A DNA stretch of 64,000 nucleotides from JASHVB01 sp035508435 (GCA_035508435.1 DATJNA010000127.1:1-64000), one strand, 5' to 3'; positions 17,466 to 26,859 are shown, counted from the first letter of the stretch. Notes: a model not told the origin generated them from the sequence alone. A program made the numbers and translations.

Positions 17466-17954
17466 ATGTCTGCTTTCGCCGTCCGGGCGCTGACGCCTGA
17501 TCAGATCCTTGAGGCTTACCCGCTGATCCGCGAGGCGATGCCTGAGATCGACCTGTCAGCGTGGACGAATTTTGCCCGTCGGCTGACCGGGCGCCGGCTC
17601 AGTCATGCCGGCATCATGGCCGCCTGGCGGGAGGGCCGATCCTTTCCCTGCGGCCTGTTCTGCTACCGGGTGGACAAGACGCTGGGCCAGGGACGGGTGC
17701 TGATCGCCGAGTATTTCGTCGCGGTGGACTTGCTCGACCCCAAAGCGGTGCTGGCGGCGCTGGTCGAGGAACTCGACGCGCTGGGCCGCCGCCTGAACTG
17801 CAATGCTGTGCGGAGTGTGGTGCATGGCGGGGAGCCCGAAATTGCCGGCGGTCTGGTCGCGGCGGGACACGCTCCCGAGGCCTCGTTATTGCTGAAGGCG
17901 CTGTTCACCGGGTCATCGGCCACGCCTCGCCATGCGGCGGTACCGGCGGGTTGA
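17466..17954 (+). CDS. GNAT-like protein of unknown function
   Basis: A 162-residue protein resembling the N-acetyltransferase fold: an N-terminal strand-helix (FAVRALTPDQILEAYPLIREAMP), then a beta-hairpin YRVDKTLGQGRVLIAEYFVAVDLLDPKAVLAALVEELDALGRRL similar to the acetyl-CoA-binding core. A clear Q/R-x2-G-x-G/A loop is not evident, so activity is unproven. The ATG at 17466 is preferred over 17460 because of its distance from the aagggga ribosome-binding site. It diverges from the FNR-type gene and has an FNR-like box 50-56 bp upstream. Confidence 0.65.
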   Translation: MSAFAVRALTPDQILEAYPLIREAMPEIDLSAWTNFARRLTGRRLSHAGIMAAWREGRSFPCGLFCYRVDKTLGQGRVLIAEYFVAVDLLDPKAVLAALVEELDALGRRLNCNAVRSVVHGGEPEIAGGLVAAGHAPEASLLLKALFTGSSATPRHAAVPAG

Positions 17955-17989
17955 GTGCGCCCGTCAGTATTGCCGAAGTCCGCAGTGAG

Positions 17990-18232
17990 GCATGTGTCGT
18001 TGCAAGGTTCGCGGTGGGCAACGTGTCATTGCGAGGCGCGCAGTGCGCAACCTGTCATAGCGCGGCGCACGCGCCGGTACGTGTCATTACGATCATTACG
18101 AGGCCCGCGGTGGGCAACGTGTCATTGCGAGGCCCGTGGGGCCGAAGCAATCGCGGTCAGAGCGACGCACAAACCGCTCGAGCGCCTGCCCGAACGAGGT
18201 TGCTTCGGCCCTGCGGGCCTCGCAATGACATG
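17990..18232. repeat. GTCATTGCGAGG-type palindromic repeats (type B), complete copy plus decayed halves
   Basis: The complete copy spans 18119-18232. Its left arm (gtcattgcgaggcccgtggg... gaagcaatc) is mirrored by its right arm (ttgcttcggccctgcgggcc... cgcaatgac). Degenerate half-copies with gtgtcattgcgagg or tgtcgttgcaagg precede it at 17995-18120. Other copies in this window lie at 29471-29582, 42486-42550, 51546-51573 and 53269-53340. Confidence 0.85.
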
Positions 18233-18277
18233 GCCTTCCAACGAGATGGCCTTCCAACGAGATGGCCTTCCAACGAG
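18230..18277. repeat. three perfect 16-bp tandem repeats
   Basis: The unit atggccttccaacgag occurs at 18230-18245, 18246-18261 and 18262-18277. It abuts the end of the palindromic repeat and the 3' end of pcm. Confidence 0.97.
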
Positions 18278-18291
18278 ATGGCCCCCGTTTG

Positions 18292-18969
18292 TCAGATGAC
18301 AGTTTCTAATCGGGTGAACCGCACCGGAATGGACTCTTCGATGCGGATCTTCCCGCCGGCGTCCTTGTGCACCACCGCCAATATTTGTGCCTGGTCGCCT
18401 CCCAACGGCAAGACCATGCGTCCGCCGCGCTTCAATTGCTCGAGCAGGGGAGCGGGCGGCTGGTCCGCCGCAGCCGTCACCATGATCTTGTCGTAGGGGG
18501 CATGATCAGCCCAACCGCGCGATCCGTCGCCGACCCGGATATCGATGGTGTGGTAACCAAGTTCGCTCAGACGCGCTTCGGCCTCGGAAGCAAACTCCTC
18601 GACGATCTCGACACTGTAGACGCGTGCCGCCAGTTCCGCCAGCACCGCCGCGTGGTAACCCAACCCAGTACCGACCTCCAATACCGTCTCGTGCGACTCA
18701 AGCGCCAACAAGTCCGTCATCAGAGCAGCGATGAAAGGCTGAGACACGGTCTTGTTGAATCCGATCGGCAGTGGCGTGTCCTCGTACGCCACGTGCCGGA
18801 GCGGTTCGGGCAGGAACAAATGCCGCGGCACCTTCAGCATTGCCGCCAGCACCTGTTTGTCGAGTTCCGATTTGCCAAGCTCGTCCGCCATCAGGTCGGC
18901 GTGAATGCCGATGGTCTCCACCATGTGCCGGCGCAGAATAGCAAAGTGCTTGTCGCTCATGGATTTCAT
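18292..18969 (-). CDS. pcm: protein-L-isoaspartate O-methyltransferase
   Basis: A 225-residue SAM-dependent methyltransferase that starts repair of isoaspartyl residues in aged proteins. Diagnostic features are FLPEPLRHVAYEDTPLPIG, the strongly conserved SQPFIAALMTDLL, motif I VLEVGTGLGYHAAVLAELA, YSVEIVEE and the C-terminal GGRMVLPLGG. The ATG at 18969 has an agga ribosome-binding site nine bases upstream; ATG at 18960 is an alternative. It is a single-gene unit between the repeat region and the divergent phaC. Length is normal for the family. Confidence 0.95.
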   Translation of the reverse strand: MKSMSDKHFAILRRHMVETIGIHADLMADELGKSELDKQVLAAMLKVPRHLFLPEPLRHVAYEDTPLPIGFNKTVSQPFIAALMTDLLALESHETVLEVGTGLGYHAAVLAELAARVYSVEIVEEFASEAEARLSELGYHTIDIRVGDGSRGWADHAPYDKIMVTAAADQPPAPLLEQLKRGGRMVLPLGGDQAQILAVVHKDAGGKIRIEESIPVRFTRLETVI

Positions 18970-19170
18970 GGCAGGCGGTCCTGGTTCGGAGCAGTACTAA
19001 TTTGACCTGTACGCGTGTTGCGGCCAAGCGAAGCAAGCCGCGCGGAGCATAGCCGAATTGGCTCGCGGCATCCATCTTGGCGCGGTCCCCATCGGTCGGT
19101 CCGGGGGCTGCGCAGGCGCGGCGTCATACGGTTCATTCGAGTCGTTCGCCTCTGGTGCAAGGCGTGTCCA

Positions 19171-19184
19171 TTGACCCAGGTCAA
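19171..19184. promoter_or_regulatory. FNR-like box upstream of phaC
   Basis: The sequence ttgacccaggtcaa is a symmetric FNR-type site (TTGAC-N4-GTCAA, eight of ten to TTGAT-N4-ATCAA). It ends 54 bp before the PHA synthase start codon, close to the spacing at 17396-17409. Confidence 0.6.
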
Positions 19185-19238
19185 CGCACCGCGCCCCTCA
19201 CTGCCCGAAGATAATGGCTCCGGTCGGAGCCAAACACG

Positions 19239-20999
19239 ATGGATGCCGTTATCCTCCCGCCTGCCGTCCCAGAGGCAGCGACTGACAGCTCGCCACCCCG
19301 GTCCATGGCGGCGCTCGATCGCCGTATTCACGCGGCCCAGGGACGTGTTACCCGGGGCGTGTCGTTGGAAGCCCTGGCGCTGGCGTTCTTCGACTGGGGC
19401 ATGCACTTGGCCAATGCGCCGTATCATCGCATCGATCTCGCACAGCTCGCACTTTACCAGGCACGGCGATTGCTCACCGCGACACTTGGTATCGAGTCGG
19501 CACCCTGCATCGTGCCGCAGCCGAACGACCACCGCTTCACCAGCCCGGCCTGGCAGCGTCAGCCCTTCGCGACCATGGAGCAAGCCTTCTTGCTCACGGA
19601 AGCCTGGTGGCAGGCCGCCACCACCGGACTGCCGGGGGTCGCCACAGCGCACGAACGCATCGTCTCGTTCGCGGTCCGGCAAATGCTGGACGTCGCCTCG
19701 CCGAGCAACATTCCTTGGTTCAACCCCGAGGTGATCGACGCCACGGTCCAGACGGGTGGCCGCAACCTGCTGGACGGACTGTCGAATTTCGCCGCTGATC
19801 TGCGCCATCAGGCGACCGGCAACGCGGTGGAGGAGACCGGGTTCAAGGTCGGCCGCGACCTCGCCGTGACCCCTGGCCGCGTGGTGCTGCGCAATTCGCT
19901 GATCGAGCTGATCCAGTATGCGCCCACGACGCCAACGGTGCGGCCGGAGCCGTTGCTCATCATCCCCGCCTGGATCATGAAATATTACATCCTCGATCTC
20001 TCACCGCGGAATTCGTTGATCCGCTGGCTGGTGGCGCAGGGCTACACGGTGTTCTGCGTCTCCTGGCGCAATCCCGACGCAGCGATGGCTGACACGTCGT
20101 TCGACAATTACCGCGAGCAAGGCGTCATGGCCGCGCTGGATGCGGTGACGGCGATCACCGGCGCCGAGCATGTGCACGCTGCCGGCTATTGCCTTGGCGG
20201 TACATTGCTCGCCATTGCCGCCGCAGCCATGGCCGGCCGCGGCGACCGGCGCTTCGCAACTGTCACCATGCTCGCTGCGCAGACCGACTTCACCGAGGCT
20301 GGCGAGTTGCAGTTGTTCACCACCGAGGCGCAGCTCGCCACGCTGGACGACATCATGTGGGAGCATGGCACGCTGGACAGCGGCCAGATGGCGGGCGCGT
20401 TCCAGCTTCTCCGCTCCAATGACCTGATCTGGTCACGGGTGGTGACGAGCTACCTGCTCGGCCAGCGCGAGATGCCGAGCGATCTGATGGCGTGGAATGC
20501 CGATGCGACCCGCATGCCTTACCGCATGCATTCGGAATACCTGCGCAGCCTGTACGTGCGCAACGACCTGACGGAGGGACGCTTCCAGGTTGCAGGCCGG
20601 CCGATATCGATTGCCGACATCCGTGCGCCGTTTTTTATGGTTGGGACCGAGACGGATCACGTGGCGCCGTGGCGGTCGGTCTACAAACTGGAGCTTCTGA
20701 ACGAGGGCGACATCACGTTCGTGCTGACTGCGGGCGGCCACAACGCCGGGATCGTCAGCGAGCCCGGCCATCCGCACCGGCATTTTCGCATTCGCGAGCG
20801 GCCGCCCGGCGAGCGCTATATCGGGCCCGATGAATGGTCCGGGCTGGCGAAGGTCGAGGATGGGTCGTGGTGGCCGGTCTGGGACGCCTGGCTGGGCCAA
20901 CATTCGGGCGCGCCCGTGCCGCCCCCGCCGATGGGCGCGCCAGAGCATGGATACCTGCCGTTGGACGCGGCACCGGGGCGATACGTGTTGGAACGGTGA
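19239..20999 (+). CDS. phaC: class I polyhydroxyalkanoate synthase
   Basis: A 586-residue PHA/PHB polymerase, which links 3-hydroxyacyl-CoA monomers into storage polyester granules. The catalytic cysteine lies in the lipase-like box GYCLGGTLLA near residue 322. Downstream are conserved MVGTETDHVAPWRSVYKLELL (catalytic Asp region) and TAGGHNAGIVSEPG (catalytic His), with VEETGFKVGRDLAVTPG ahead of the alpha/beta domain. Length fits class I. No phaA, phaB or phasin gene is adjacent. The upstream FNR-like box suggests that synthesis is raised when oxygen is scarce. Confidence 0.94.
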   Translation: MDAVILPPAVPEAATDSSPPRSMAALDRRIHAAQGRVTRGVSLEALALAFFDWGMHLANAPYHRIDLAQLALYQARRLLTATLGIESAPCIVPQPNDHRFTSPAWQRQPFATMEQAFLLTEAWWQAATTGLPGVATAHERIVSFAVRQMLDVASPSNIPWFNPEVIDATVQTGGRNLLDGLSNFAADLRHQATGNAVEETGFKVGRDLAVTPGRVVLRNSLIELIQYAPTTPTVRPEPLLIIPAWIMKYYILDLSPRNSLIRWLVAQGYTVFCVSWRNPDAAMADTSFDNYREQGVMAALDAVTAITGAEHVHAAGYCLGGTLLAIAAAAMAGRGDRRFATVTMLAAQTDFTEAGELQLFTTEAQLATLDDIMWEHGTLDSGQMAGAFQLLRSNDLIWSRVVTSYLLGQREMPSDLMAWNADATRMPYRMHSEYLRSLYVRNDLTEGRFQVAGRPISIADIRAPFFMVGTETDHVAPWRSVYKLELLNEGDITFVLTAGGHNAGIVSEPGHPHRHFRIRERPPGERYIGPDEWSGLAKVEDGSWWPVWDAWLGQHSGAPVPPPPMGAPEHGYLPLDAAPGRYVLER

Positions 21000-21118
21000 C
21001 GCAAGAACGCGCGTCATCGCAGGCGCGCAGGGACAACGCACTCCCGGTCGGGCGGTTTCGGGCTGGCGGCCGCATGCTGTACTGTGGCGCCTCGCGGCTC
21101 GCATCGGAGGCAACGTCC

Positions 21119-22165
21119 ATGCCCTATCCCACCCATCTGCTGCCGACCACCGTGGTCGGCAGCTACCCGCAGCCCGACTGGCTGGTGGACCGCTCCACCC
21201 TGCATGCGCATGGTGTGCCGCGCGTGCGCGCGCACGACATGTGGCGCGTCACCGACGCATGGCTGGAACAAGCCCAGGATGACGCGACGGTGCTGGCGAT
21301 CCGTGCGATGGAGATGGCCGGCATCGACATCATCACCGACGGCGAGGAACGGCGCGAAAGCTATTCGAATCGGTTCGCACTGGCGCTGGATGGGATCGAT
21401 GCAGACCACCCGGGCAGCGTGCCCGCACGCGGTGGACGCACGACGCAGGTCCCGCGGGTGGTCGGTAAAATCCGCCGCCGCGGTCCCGTCGAGGTCCGCG
21501 ACGTCGAATTCTTGCTCGCCAACACCGACCGCGCGACGAAGATCACGCTGCCCGGCCCGTTCACGTTGTCACAGCAGGCGCAGAACGCGTTCTATGCCGA
21601 CGAGGAGGAGATGGCGATGGACTACGCCATCGCGGTGAACGAGGAACTGCGTGCGCTGAAGGCGACCGGCGTCGATGTGGTGCAACTGGACGAGCCGTGG
21701 GTGCGCACCTCGCCGGAGAAGGCAACCCGCTACGGCATTCGCGCGATCAACCGGGCGCTGGAAGGCATCGAGGGGCCGACGGTGGTGCATCTCTGTTTCG
21801 GCTATGCGGCGGTGGTGCCGTCCGAAACCAAGCCGAGCGGCTATACGTTCCTGCCACAACTTGCCGATACGGTGGCGCAGCAGATCTCCATCGAGGCGGC
21901 GCAGCCGAAGCTCGATCTTGGGGTGCTGCGGGAGTTGTCGGGGAAGTCGATCATGCTGGGCGTGCTGGACCTGGGCGATCCGGCCGTGGAGACCGCCGAG
22001 GCGGTGGCGGCGCGCATCCGGGCGGGACTGAAGTTCGTGGCGCCGGAACGGCTGATCCCGGCGCCGGACTGCGGGATGAAGTATTTGCCGCGGGAGAGCG
22101 CGTTCGGGAAGTTGAAGGCTTTGGCGGAGGGGGCGGCGATCGTGCGGAATGAACTGCAGGGTTAG
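21119..22165 (+). CDS. MetE C-terminal-like family protein, second paralogue
   Basis: A 348-residue barrel of the cobalamin-independent methionine synthase II family, without the MetE N-terminal half. It opens with LPTTVVGSYPQPDWLVDR. Zinc-ligand motifs are VVHLCFGYAAV and PAPDCGMKYLP, with the substrate region VDVVQLDEPWVR. The ATG at 21119 is preferred, with cggagg upstream; a longer frame from 20834 overlaps phaC and is unlikely. It differs strongly from the paralogue at 5548-6708, suggesting distinct methyl donors or thiol acceptors. No partner genes are adjacent. Confidence 0.85.
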   Translation: MPYPTHLLPTTVVGSYPQPDWLVDRSTLHAHGVPRVRAHDMWRVTDAWLEQAQDDATVLAIRAMEMAGIDIITDGEERRESYSNRFALALDGIDADHPGSVPARGGRTTQVPRVVGKIRRRGPVEVRDVEFLLANTDRATKITLPGPFTLSQQAQNAFYADEEEMAMDYAIAVNEELRALKATGVDVVQLDEPWVRTSPEKATRYGIRAINRALEGIEGPTVVHLCFGYAAVVPSETKPSGYTFLPQLADTVAQQISIEAAQPKLDLGVLRELSGKSIMLGVLDLGDPAVETAEAVAARIRAGLKFVAPERLIPAPDCGMKYLPRESAFGKLKALAEGAAIVRNELQG

Positions 22166-22250
22166 GCGTGGGGCGGGAGGATTTGGGAGGTCCCAGACGC
22201 GGGGTATTGCCGGCGAGCGCCGCACCGACCTCGCGACGCAACGCAGGACC

Positions 22251-22673
22251 TTAAACCTCGAGCGGTGACTTTGCGTCCTCCAGCACCAGCCGGTATTGGA
22301 ACACCCACTTCCCGCTTGCCTTCACCAGTTCGCATTCGTACCGCCCGGGCGGGCGCAATGTACTCTTCCCGTCGCGGGTCATGATGGTAACCAGGTAGCA
22401 GGTGGCGTGCGCTCGGTCGCCGTCCAGCTTCACTGCCAGATTGGACAGAACGTGACGCAATTGCGTGCCCCGCTCGCGCAATTTCGCAAAACGGCTGCCG
22501 AATTCGCGGATGCCGTCATGGCCCTTGTAGACGCCGACGATGGGGCTCTCCAACGCCCCATCTTCCGCGAAACAACCAACGATCGTCTCGACATCGCCGG
22601 CATCCAGCGCGGTGGCATAGCGCACGAACAAGTCGTTGATTGCCAGCCGATCTTCGAGGGCTTGCAGGTCCAT
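22251..22673 (-). CDS. SnoaL-like (NTF2 superfamily) protein
   Basis: A 140-residue cone-shaped alpha+beta protein: an N-terminal helix LEDRLAINDLFVRYATALDAGDVETIVGCFAEDGAL, typical of SnoaL_4 proteins, and a C-terminal GKWVFQYRLVLEDAK. Members include polyketide cyclases, dehydratases and ring-hydroxylating dioxygenase small-subunit-like proteins; the active residues here do not identify a reaction. It is downstream of an LLM flavoprotein gene on the same strand with a 55-bp gap, so a shared catabolic role is plausible. Confidence 0.8.
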   Translation of the reverse strand: MDLQALEDRLAINDLFVRYATALDAGDVETIVGCFAEDGALESPIVGVYKGHDGIREFGSRFAKLRERGTQLRHVLSNLAVKLDGDRAHATCYLVTIMTRDGKSTLRPPGRYECELVKASGKWVFQYRLVLEDAKSPLEV

Positions 22674-22728
22674 GGTTGCTTGCTCCGCTGCCCGCTGCGG
22701 CAGTCACTCCGCTGCCTGCTTCGACGGC

Positions 22729-23883
22729 TTATTCCGCCGCCTGCTTCGCCTTCCGTCGGTCGATCTCCGCCTGAACCGCGGCCTGGGACTGCCCGGTGAA
22801 CTCCACGTGGTGCGCCTTGGCGTAGTCGTAGCTCTCGCGCCGCCATTCGCGCGAGCGCTGGAAATGCGGATGGATGTAGCGCGCCATCAGTTCGTAGTGC
22901 CGCTTGGTTGCTTCCCAATCCGCCCAGTTGTGCGCCAGCTCCATGATGACGCCGAACCCGCCGGTGCCCTTCAGCAACCGGTCGATGAAGGCGATGGCGT
23001 CGTCGGGAGTGCCGATGCAAGCGGCGCCGCTTTCGACGAACCAGGCGAAGGGGTCGGTGATGCCGGCCGGCACGATCGGGAAGGTGGCAACATCGTCGAA
23101 GTAGTCGCGGAACTTCACCAGGCCGAATTCGACATTCTGCCGTGCCTTCTCGCGCGTCTCGGCGATGTGGAACAGCGAAACAAGCCGCCAGTTGCGGCGG
23201 TCGGCGGCCTTGCCGTTGAGGCGGGCCTGCTCTTCGTAGATCGCCCAGTTCTCGACGTGGTGATCCATCGCATCGTTGCTGGTGCCGCCGATCGACAGCA
23301 TGCCGATGCCGTGCCGCCCCGCGGCCAGCGCGCCGGAGGGTGAGCGCGCCGCCGCCACCGCCAGCTCCATCATCGGTTGCGAATAGCATGGAAGCTGCAG
23401 CCGCGCGTCCTGCAGGTCGAACCAGTCGCTCTTGCGGGTGACGCTCTCGCCGCGCATCAGCGCGACCTGAATATCGAGCGACTCATTCATCCGCCGACGT
23501 TGCTCTGCGGGGTCGATGCCGATCTTCTTGGCGTCATGCACCAGCGAGCCGGGGCCGACGCCGAACATGGCGCGCCCGCGCGTCATGTGGTCGAGCTGCA
23601 CCATGCGGTCGGCCAGCATGAAAGGATTGTGGTAGGGCAGGGAAACCACGCCGGTGCCGAGGCGGATGTGCCGCGTACGCTCTGCCGCGGCGGCGATGAA
23701 CATCTCGGGGCAGGCGATGATTTCGAACCCGCCGGAGTGGTGCTCGCCGATCCAGGCCTCGTGGTAGTTCAGCCGATCGAGATGCTCCAGCAGCTCCATA
23801 TCGCGCTGCATCGCGAGCGTCGGGTTCTGCGACAGGTCGTGGAATGGGGCGAGAAAGATGCCGCTGCGGAGGTAATCGGTCAT
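22729..23883 (-). CDS. LLM-class flavin-dependent monooxygenase (luciferase-like)
   Basis: A 384-residue TIM-barrel flavoprotein. Motifs are FLAPFHDLSQNPTLAM, LDRLNYHEAWIGEHHSGGFEI, IRLGTGVVSLPYHNPFMLADRM and GRAMFGVGPGSLVHDAKKIG. This set is typical of bacterial luciferase/limonene monooxygenase-like enzymes that use reduced FMN supplied by a separate reductase. The C-terminal HWNADWE-equivalent reads ELAHNWADWEATKRHYELMARYIHPHF. A separate flavin reductase is not adjacent; an azoreductase follows upstream. The substrate is unknown. Confidence 0.9.
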   Translation of the reverse strand: MTDYLRSGIFLAPFHDLSQNPTLAMQRDMELLEHLDRLNYHEAWIGEHHSGGFEIIACPEMFIAAAAERTRHIRLGTGVVSLPYHNPFMLADRMVQLDHMTRGRAMFGVGPGSLVHDAKKIGIDPAEQRRRMNESLDIQVALMRGESVTRKSDWFDLQDARLQLPCYSQPMMELAVAAARSPSGALAAGRHGIGMLSIGGTSNDAMDHHVENWAIYEEQARLNGKAADRRNWRLVSLFHIAETREKARQNVEFGLVKFRDYFDDVATFPIVPAGITDPFAWFVESGAACIGTPDDAIAFIDRLLKGTGGFGVIMELAHNWADWEATKRHYELMARYIHPHFQRSREWRRESYDYAKAHHVEFTGQSQAAVQAEIDRRKAKQAAE

Positions 23884-24022
23884 GGCGTCGGTCCCATGTC
23901 TGGTCTCGGCCGACTCTAACCTGTCTCATGCCGGCGGCCAAACCGCACGCTGCCGCGCCAGCGGGTAGCGGCAGGGAAATCCCGCATGGCGCATCCGGAC
24001 ACCTGCCGGCAATACCGCAAGC

Positions 24023-24640
24023 CTACGTCATGCCGCGTTGCCAGTCCGGCAGCCGTTGCGTCATCCAGCCATTTGCTTGCTGCTGCGCCCGTGCAACCGC
24101 GTCCGGTCCCCGTGCCAGGCCCTCAAGACGAAGGAACTCCACCGAGCGGATGCCGATCGTCGCGAAGATCGCGCTCAGGTACGGCGTCAGGAAATCGGGC
24201 TGTCCGGGCGGGATGTCGCCGCAATAGCCGCCATGGGCGCTGACGACCACCACCGGCCGATCGCGCAGCGTGCCGATCTTGCCCTGTGGGGTGGAACGGA
24301 ACGTACGGCGAATGCGCACGATGTGATCGATCCACGCCTTGAGCGTCGAGGGTACGGTGAAATTGTTCATCGGCGTGCCGATGACCACGAAATCGGCGGC
24401 TTCCAGCTCGCCAATCAGCCGTTCGGACAATGCAAACCGCGGATCGTCGTCGGGGGTCGGAAACAGGATCGCGTCATACAGCATAATTTCCGGGTGCGGC
24501 GGGGGATCCGCGGCGAGGTCGCGCTCGATAACCCGGGACCCGCGACGCTGCCCTGCGACCCGAGCCGTGATTTCACCGGCAATTTGCCGGCTGAACGAAT
24601 TGGCGCGCGGACTCGCCAGGATCTGAAGGATCGTGGTCAT
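24023..24640 (-). CDS. azoR: FMN-dependent NADH:quinone/azo reductase
   Basis: A 205-residue flavodoxin-fold protein. Features of AzoR enzymes are the N-terminal ILQILASPRANSFSRQIA (phosphate-binding loop), FVVIGTPMNNFTVPSTLKAWIDHIVRIRRTF and VVVSAHGGYCGDIPPGQPDFLTPYLSAIFATIGI. These dimeric enzymes reduce quinones and azo dyes with NADH. Next to an AhpD-like gene on the same strand (36-bp gap), it may serve redox or quinone stress defence. The symbol is by family resemblance. Confidence 0.88.
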   Translation of the reverse strand: MTTILQILASPRANSFSRQIAGEITARVAGQRRGSRVIERDLAADPPPHPEIMLYDAILFPTPDDDPRFALSERLIGELEAADFVVIGTPMNNFTVPSTLKAWIDHIVRIRRTFRSTPQGKIGTLRDRPVVVVSAHGGYCGDIPPGQPDFLTPYLSAIFATIGIRSVEFLRLEGLARGPDAVARAQQQANGWMTQRLPDWQRGMT

Positions 24641-24676
24641 GCGGCGATCAGCGATCGTGCCGCTGCTGACGGCGCG

Positions 24677-25132
24677 TCATGCCGTGGCCTCTGTGGCATG
24701 CTCGTAGCGCAGGCTGATCGCCAGCCGGTTCCACAGGTTGATCATGCCGATCAGCGTGGTCAGGTCCGCCAAGGCCTTGCCCTCGAAATGCCGGCGTACC
24801 TCATCATAGACGACGTCCGGCGCCCGGGTCTCGGCAATCAGCGTCAGAGCTTCGGTCCAGGCCAGAGCGGCGCGCTCGCGCGGCGTGTACAGCGGCGATT
24901 CCCGCCAGCCGTTCAGCAGGTAGATCCTTTGCTCGGTCTCGCCCATGCGACGCAGTGCCTTGCTGTGCATGTCGAGGCAATAAGCGCAGCCATTGATCTG
25001 TGAGGCGCACATCTTCACCAGCTCGATCAGGTTCTCACCGAGGCCCGAGCGGTGCAGGCAGGCTTCGACACTCCGCAATGCTGCGATGGCTTCCGGTGCG
25101 TCTTCATAGGGGTTGAGGCGACGGGCATGCAT
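24677..25132 (-). CDS. carboxymuconolactone decarboxylase/AhpD-like peroxidase-type protein
   Basis: A 151-residue all-alpha AhpD-like protein with the redox motif CAYCLDMHSKALRRMGE (C-x2-C followed by the conserved His), preceded by LIELVKMCASQINGC. Such proteins reduce disulfides or peroxides in AhpD manner. The ATG at 25132 has a ggagga ribosome-binding site; a longer frame begins at 25159. It is followed by azoR on the same strand. Confidence 0.9.
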   Translation of the reverse strand: MHARRLNPYEDAPEAIAALRSVEACLHRSGLGENLIELVKMCASQINGCAYCLDMHSKALRRMGETEQRIYLLNGWRESPLYTPRERAALAWTEALTLIAETRAPDVVYDEVRRHFEGKALADLTTLIGMINLWNRLAISLRYEHATEATA

Positions 25133-25312
25133 GCCAATCCTCCGCGGCTGACCAACCACCGCAAGCTAGGGACGGATTGGCCAGGCCAAAAGGGCCAAGA
25201 AACGCACTTCCACCCAGGCCAAGCGATCGGCATCGGCCCCACATGTCGCACCGATCGGCGCCACGTCACTCCTGGCGAGCCAGCCAGTGCAAACGGTCGG
25301 CAGTCCGCACTG

Positions 25313-26167
25313 TTAAACATCCAGCCGGAACGTCGCCCCGTCCCGCACGATCCGTCCCGCGGTCGCGCCGGCGAAATGCGTGCCGATCACCAGCACCGGC
25401 GTGCCGGCGAGTTTCTCGAACATTTCCCAGCGCGTGCGGATCCCCTGCGCCGGGTCGCTGTCCGCCGTGGTGTCCCACTCGGGGTGCGCGATCTGGCAGG
25501 GGTGGTGCATGAAGTCGCCGGTGATCAACGCTTCCTCGCCACGCGAGACAATGCGCACGCTGACATGGCCCGGCGTGTGGCCCACCGTCGGGATCAGGCT
25601 GAGCTCGTCGCAAATGCGGTGATCGGTCGCCACCAATTGCGCGAGGTTGGCATCCAGGATCGGCGTCACCGAGTCCGCCAGCACGTGTCTCATATCCTCG
25701 CGTTTCGTGTTGTCGCGCCAATGTTCATATTCGTCGCGACCCATCAGGTAACGCGCGCGAGGAAACGTCGGTACCCAGCGACCGTTTTCCAACCGCGTAT
25801 TCCATCCGACATGATCCACGTGCAGATGGGTGCACAGCACCGTATCGATCGAATCAGGCGGGAAGCCCGCGGCGGTGAGATCTGCCAGGAATGGCCCCTG
25901 CCGGTCGTTCCAGTGCGGAATGCGCCGGTTCCGCTTGTCGTTGCCCAGGCAGGTATCGACGATGATGCGTCGCCCTGGCGCCGCGATGATGAAGCTGTGA
26001 ATGCTCATGCGCAGCCGGCCGTTCTCGTCGGCGAAATGCGGGACCAGCCAGGCGATCGGCTTGATCTCTTCCGGCGTCGCCTGCGGCAACAGGAAGCGAC
26101 TGCCGCCGGTGACTTCCAACTCGACGACCTTGGTCACGGTCACGTCGCCGATGCGCCATTGGGACAA
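25313..26167 (-). CDS. MBL-fold metallo-hydrolase
   Basis: A 284-residue metallo-beta-lactamase-fold hydrolase. The metal motif is CTHLHVDHVGWN (H-x-H-x-D-H), followed by GHTPGHVSVRI and ITGDFMHHPCQIAHPEW; IIVDTCLGNDKRNR precedes it. Relatives include lactonases and other ester hydrolases. The start is proposed as TTG at 26167 (LSQWRIGDVTVTK) because a cgggagga site lies nine bases upstream. Upstream ATGs at 26227 and 26398 add residues not typical of the family. It could be a quorum-quenching-like or xenobiotic lactone hydrolase; evidence is family-level only. Confidence 0.88.
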   Translation of the reverse strand: MSQWRIGDVTVTKVVELEVTGGSRFLLPQATPEEIKPIAWLVPHFADENGRLRMSIHSFIIAAPGRRIIVDTCLGNDKRNRRIPHWNDRQGPFLADLTAAGFPPDSIDTVLCTHLHVDHVGWNTRLENGRWVPTFPRARYLMGRDEYEHWRDNTKREDMRHVLADSVTPILDANLAQLVATDHRICDELSLIPTVGHTPGHVSVRIVSRGEEALITGDFMHHPCQIAHPEWDTTADSDPAQGIRTRWEMFEKLAGTPVLVIGTHFAGATAGRIVRDGATFRLDV

Positions 26168-26253
26168 TCGCTGGGTCCTCCCGTTGAGTTTGCGCAGGCT
26201 AGCACGGGTTCGGCCGAATCCGGCCATGCCCCTCGGATCTTGCTGCGCGTTGC

Positions 26254-26859
26254 TCAGGTGACCAGGGACAGCCCGACGCTCCATCGTGCCCGGCCATCCG
26301 GGCGCCGGAGCCAGGCGTCTGCACCCAGCGCGCGCCCGGGCGGATCGATGACGTAATATGCCTGGATGATGACCAGGAACATGTAGGTCCAGGGCCATTC
26401 ACCCGGGGCGGAGTACAACCCGAGCCAAAGATTGAGCCCCATCAGCAGGCCAAGCACTGCGCCGAGCCGGGACAGCAGTCCGAGCAATAGCGACAGGCCG
26501 ATGGCGACCTCGGTCAGGTAGACCAGTGGGCCGAAGAAACCGAGGTTAGGCAACACAACATCGGCAACCAGCCGGCCTTGCAGCTCAATGGCGGCATGGG
26601 CCGCCTCCTGCTGCATCCAGTAGCGCAGTCCGGCGAAATTTGGCGGGATCTTCCACAGCGATTGCTGCCACCACATGCTGCCCACCAACGCGCGCAGCAG
26701 CCACAGCGCGACGCCGCGCGGCGTGCGTTGCGCCGGATCGGCGCGCCAGGCCAGGATCGCGAACGCCACGCTGGCAAGCAGCGACAGCCAGAACATGGGC
26801 GTGAACCAGCCGGGTTGGGTCAGGAAATGCCCAGCGTCGTTCAGTGGATTCGGCCGCAT
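26254..26859 (-). CDS. DoxX/DoxD-like membrane protein
   Basis: A 201-residue membrane protein with about four hydrophobic segments (FWLSLLASVAFAILAW, ALWLLRALVGSMWW, FFGPLVYLTEVAIGLSLLLGLLSRLGAVLGLLMGLNLWLGLY and TYMFLVIIQAYYVIDPPG). The arrangement LTEVAIGLSLLLGLLSRLGA is typical of DoxX/DoxD (quinone-reductase-associated) proteins. The start at 26859 (MRPNPLND) is preferred over the upstream ATG at 26895. It ends 86 bp before the MBL hydrolase gene, so they may be co-transcribed. Confidence 0.85.
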   Translation of the reverse strand: MRPNPLNDAGHFLTQPGWFTPMFWLSLLASVAFAILAWRADPAQRTPRGVALWLLRALVGSMWWQQSLWKIPPNFAGLRYWMQQEAAHAAIELQGRLVADVVLPNLGFFGPLVYLTEVAIGLSLLLGLLSRLGAVLGLLMGLNLWLGLYSAPGEWPWTYMFLVIIQAYYVIDPPGRALGADAWLRRPDGRARWSVGLSLVT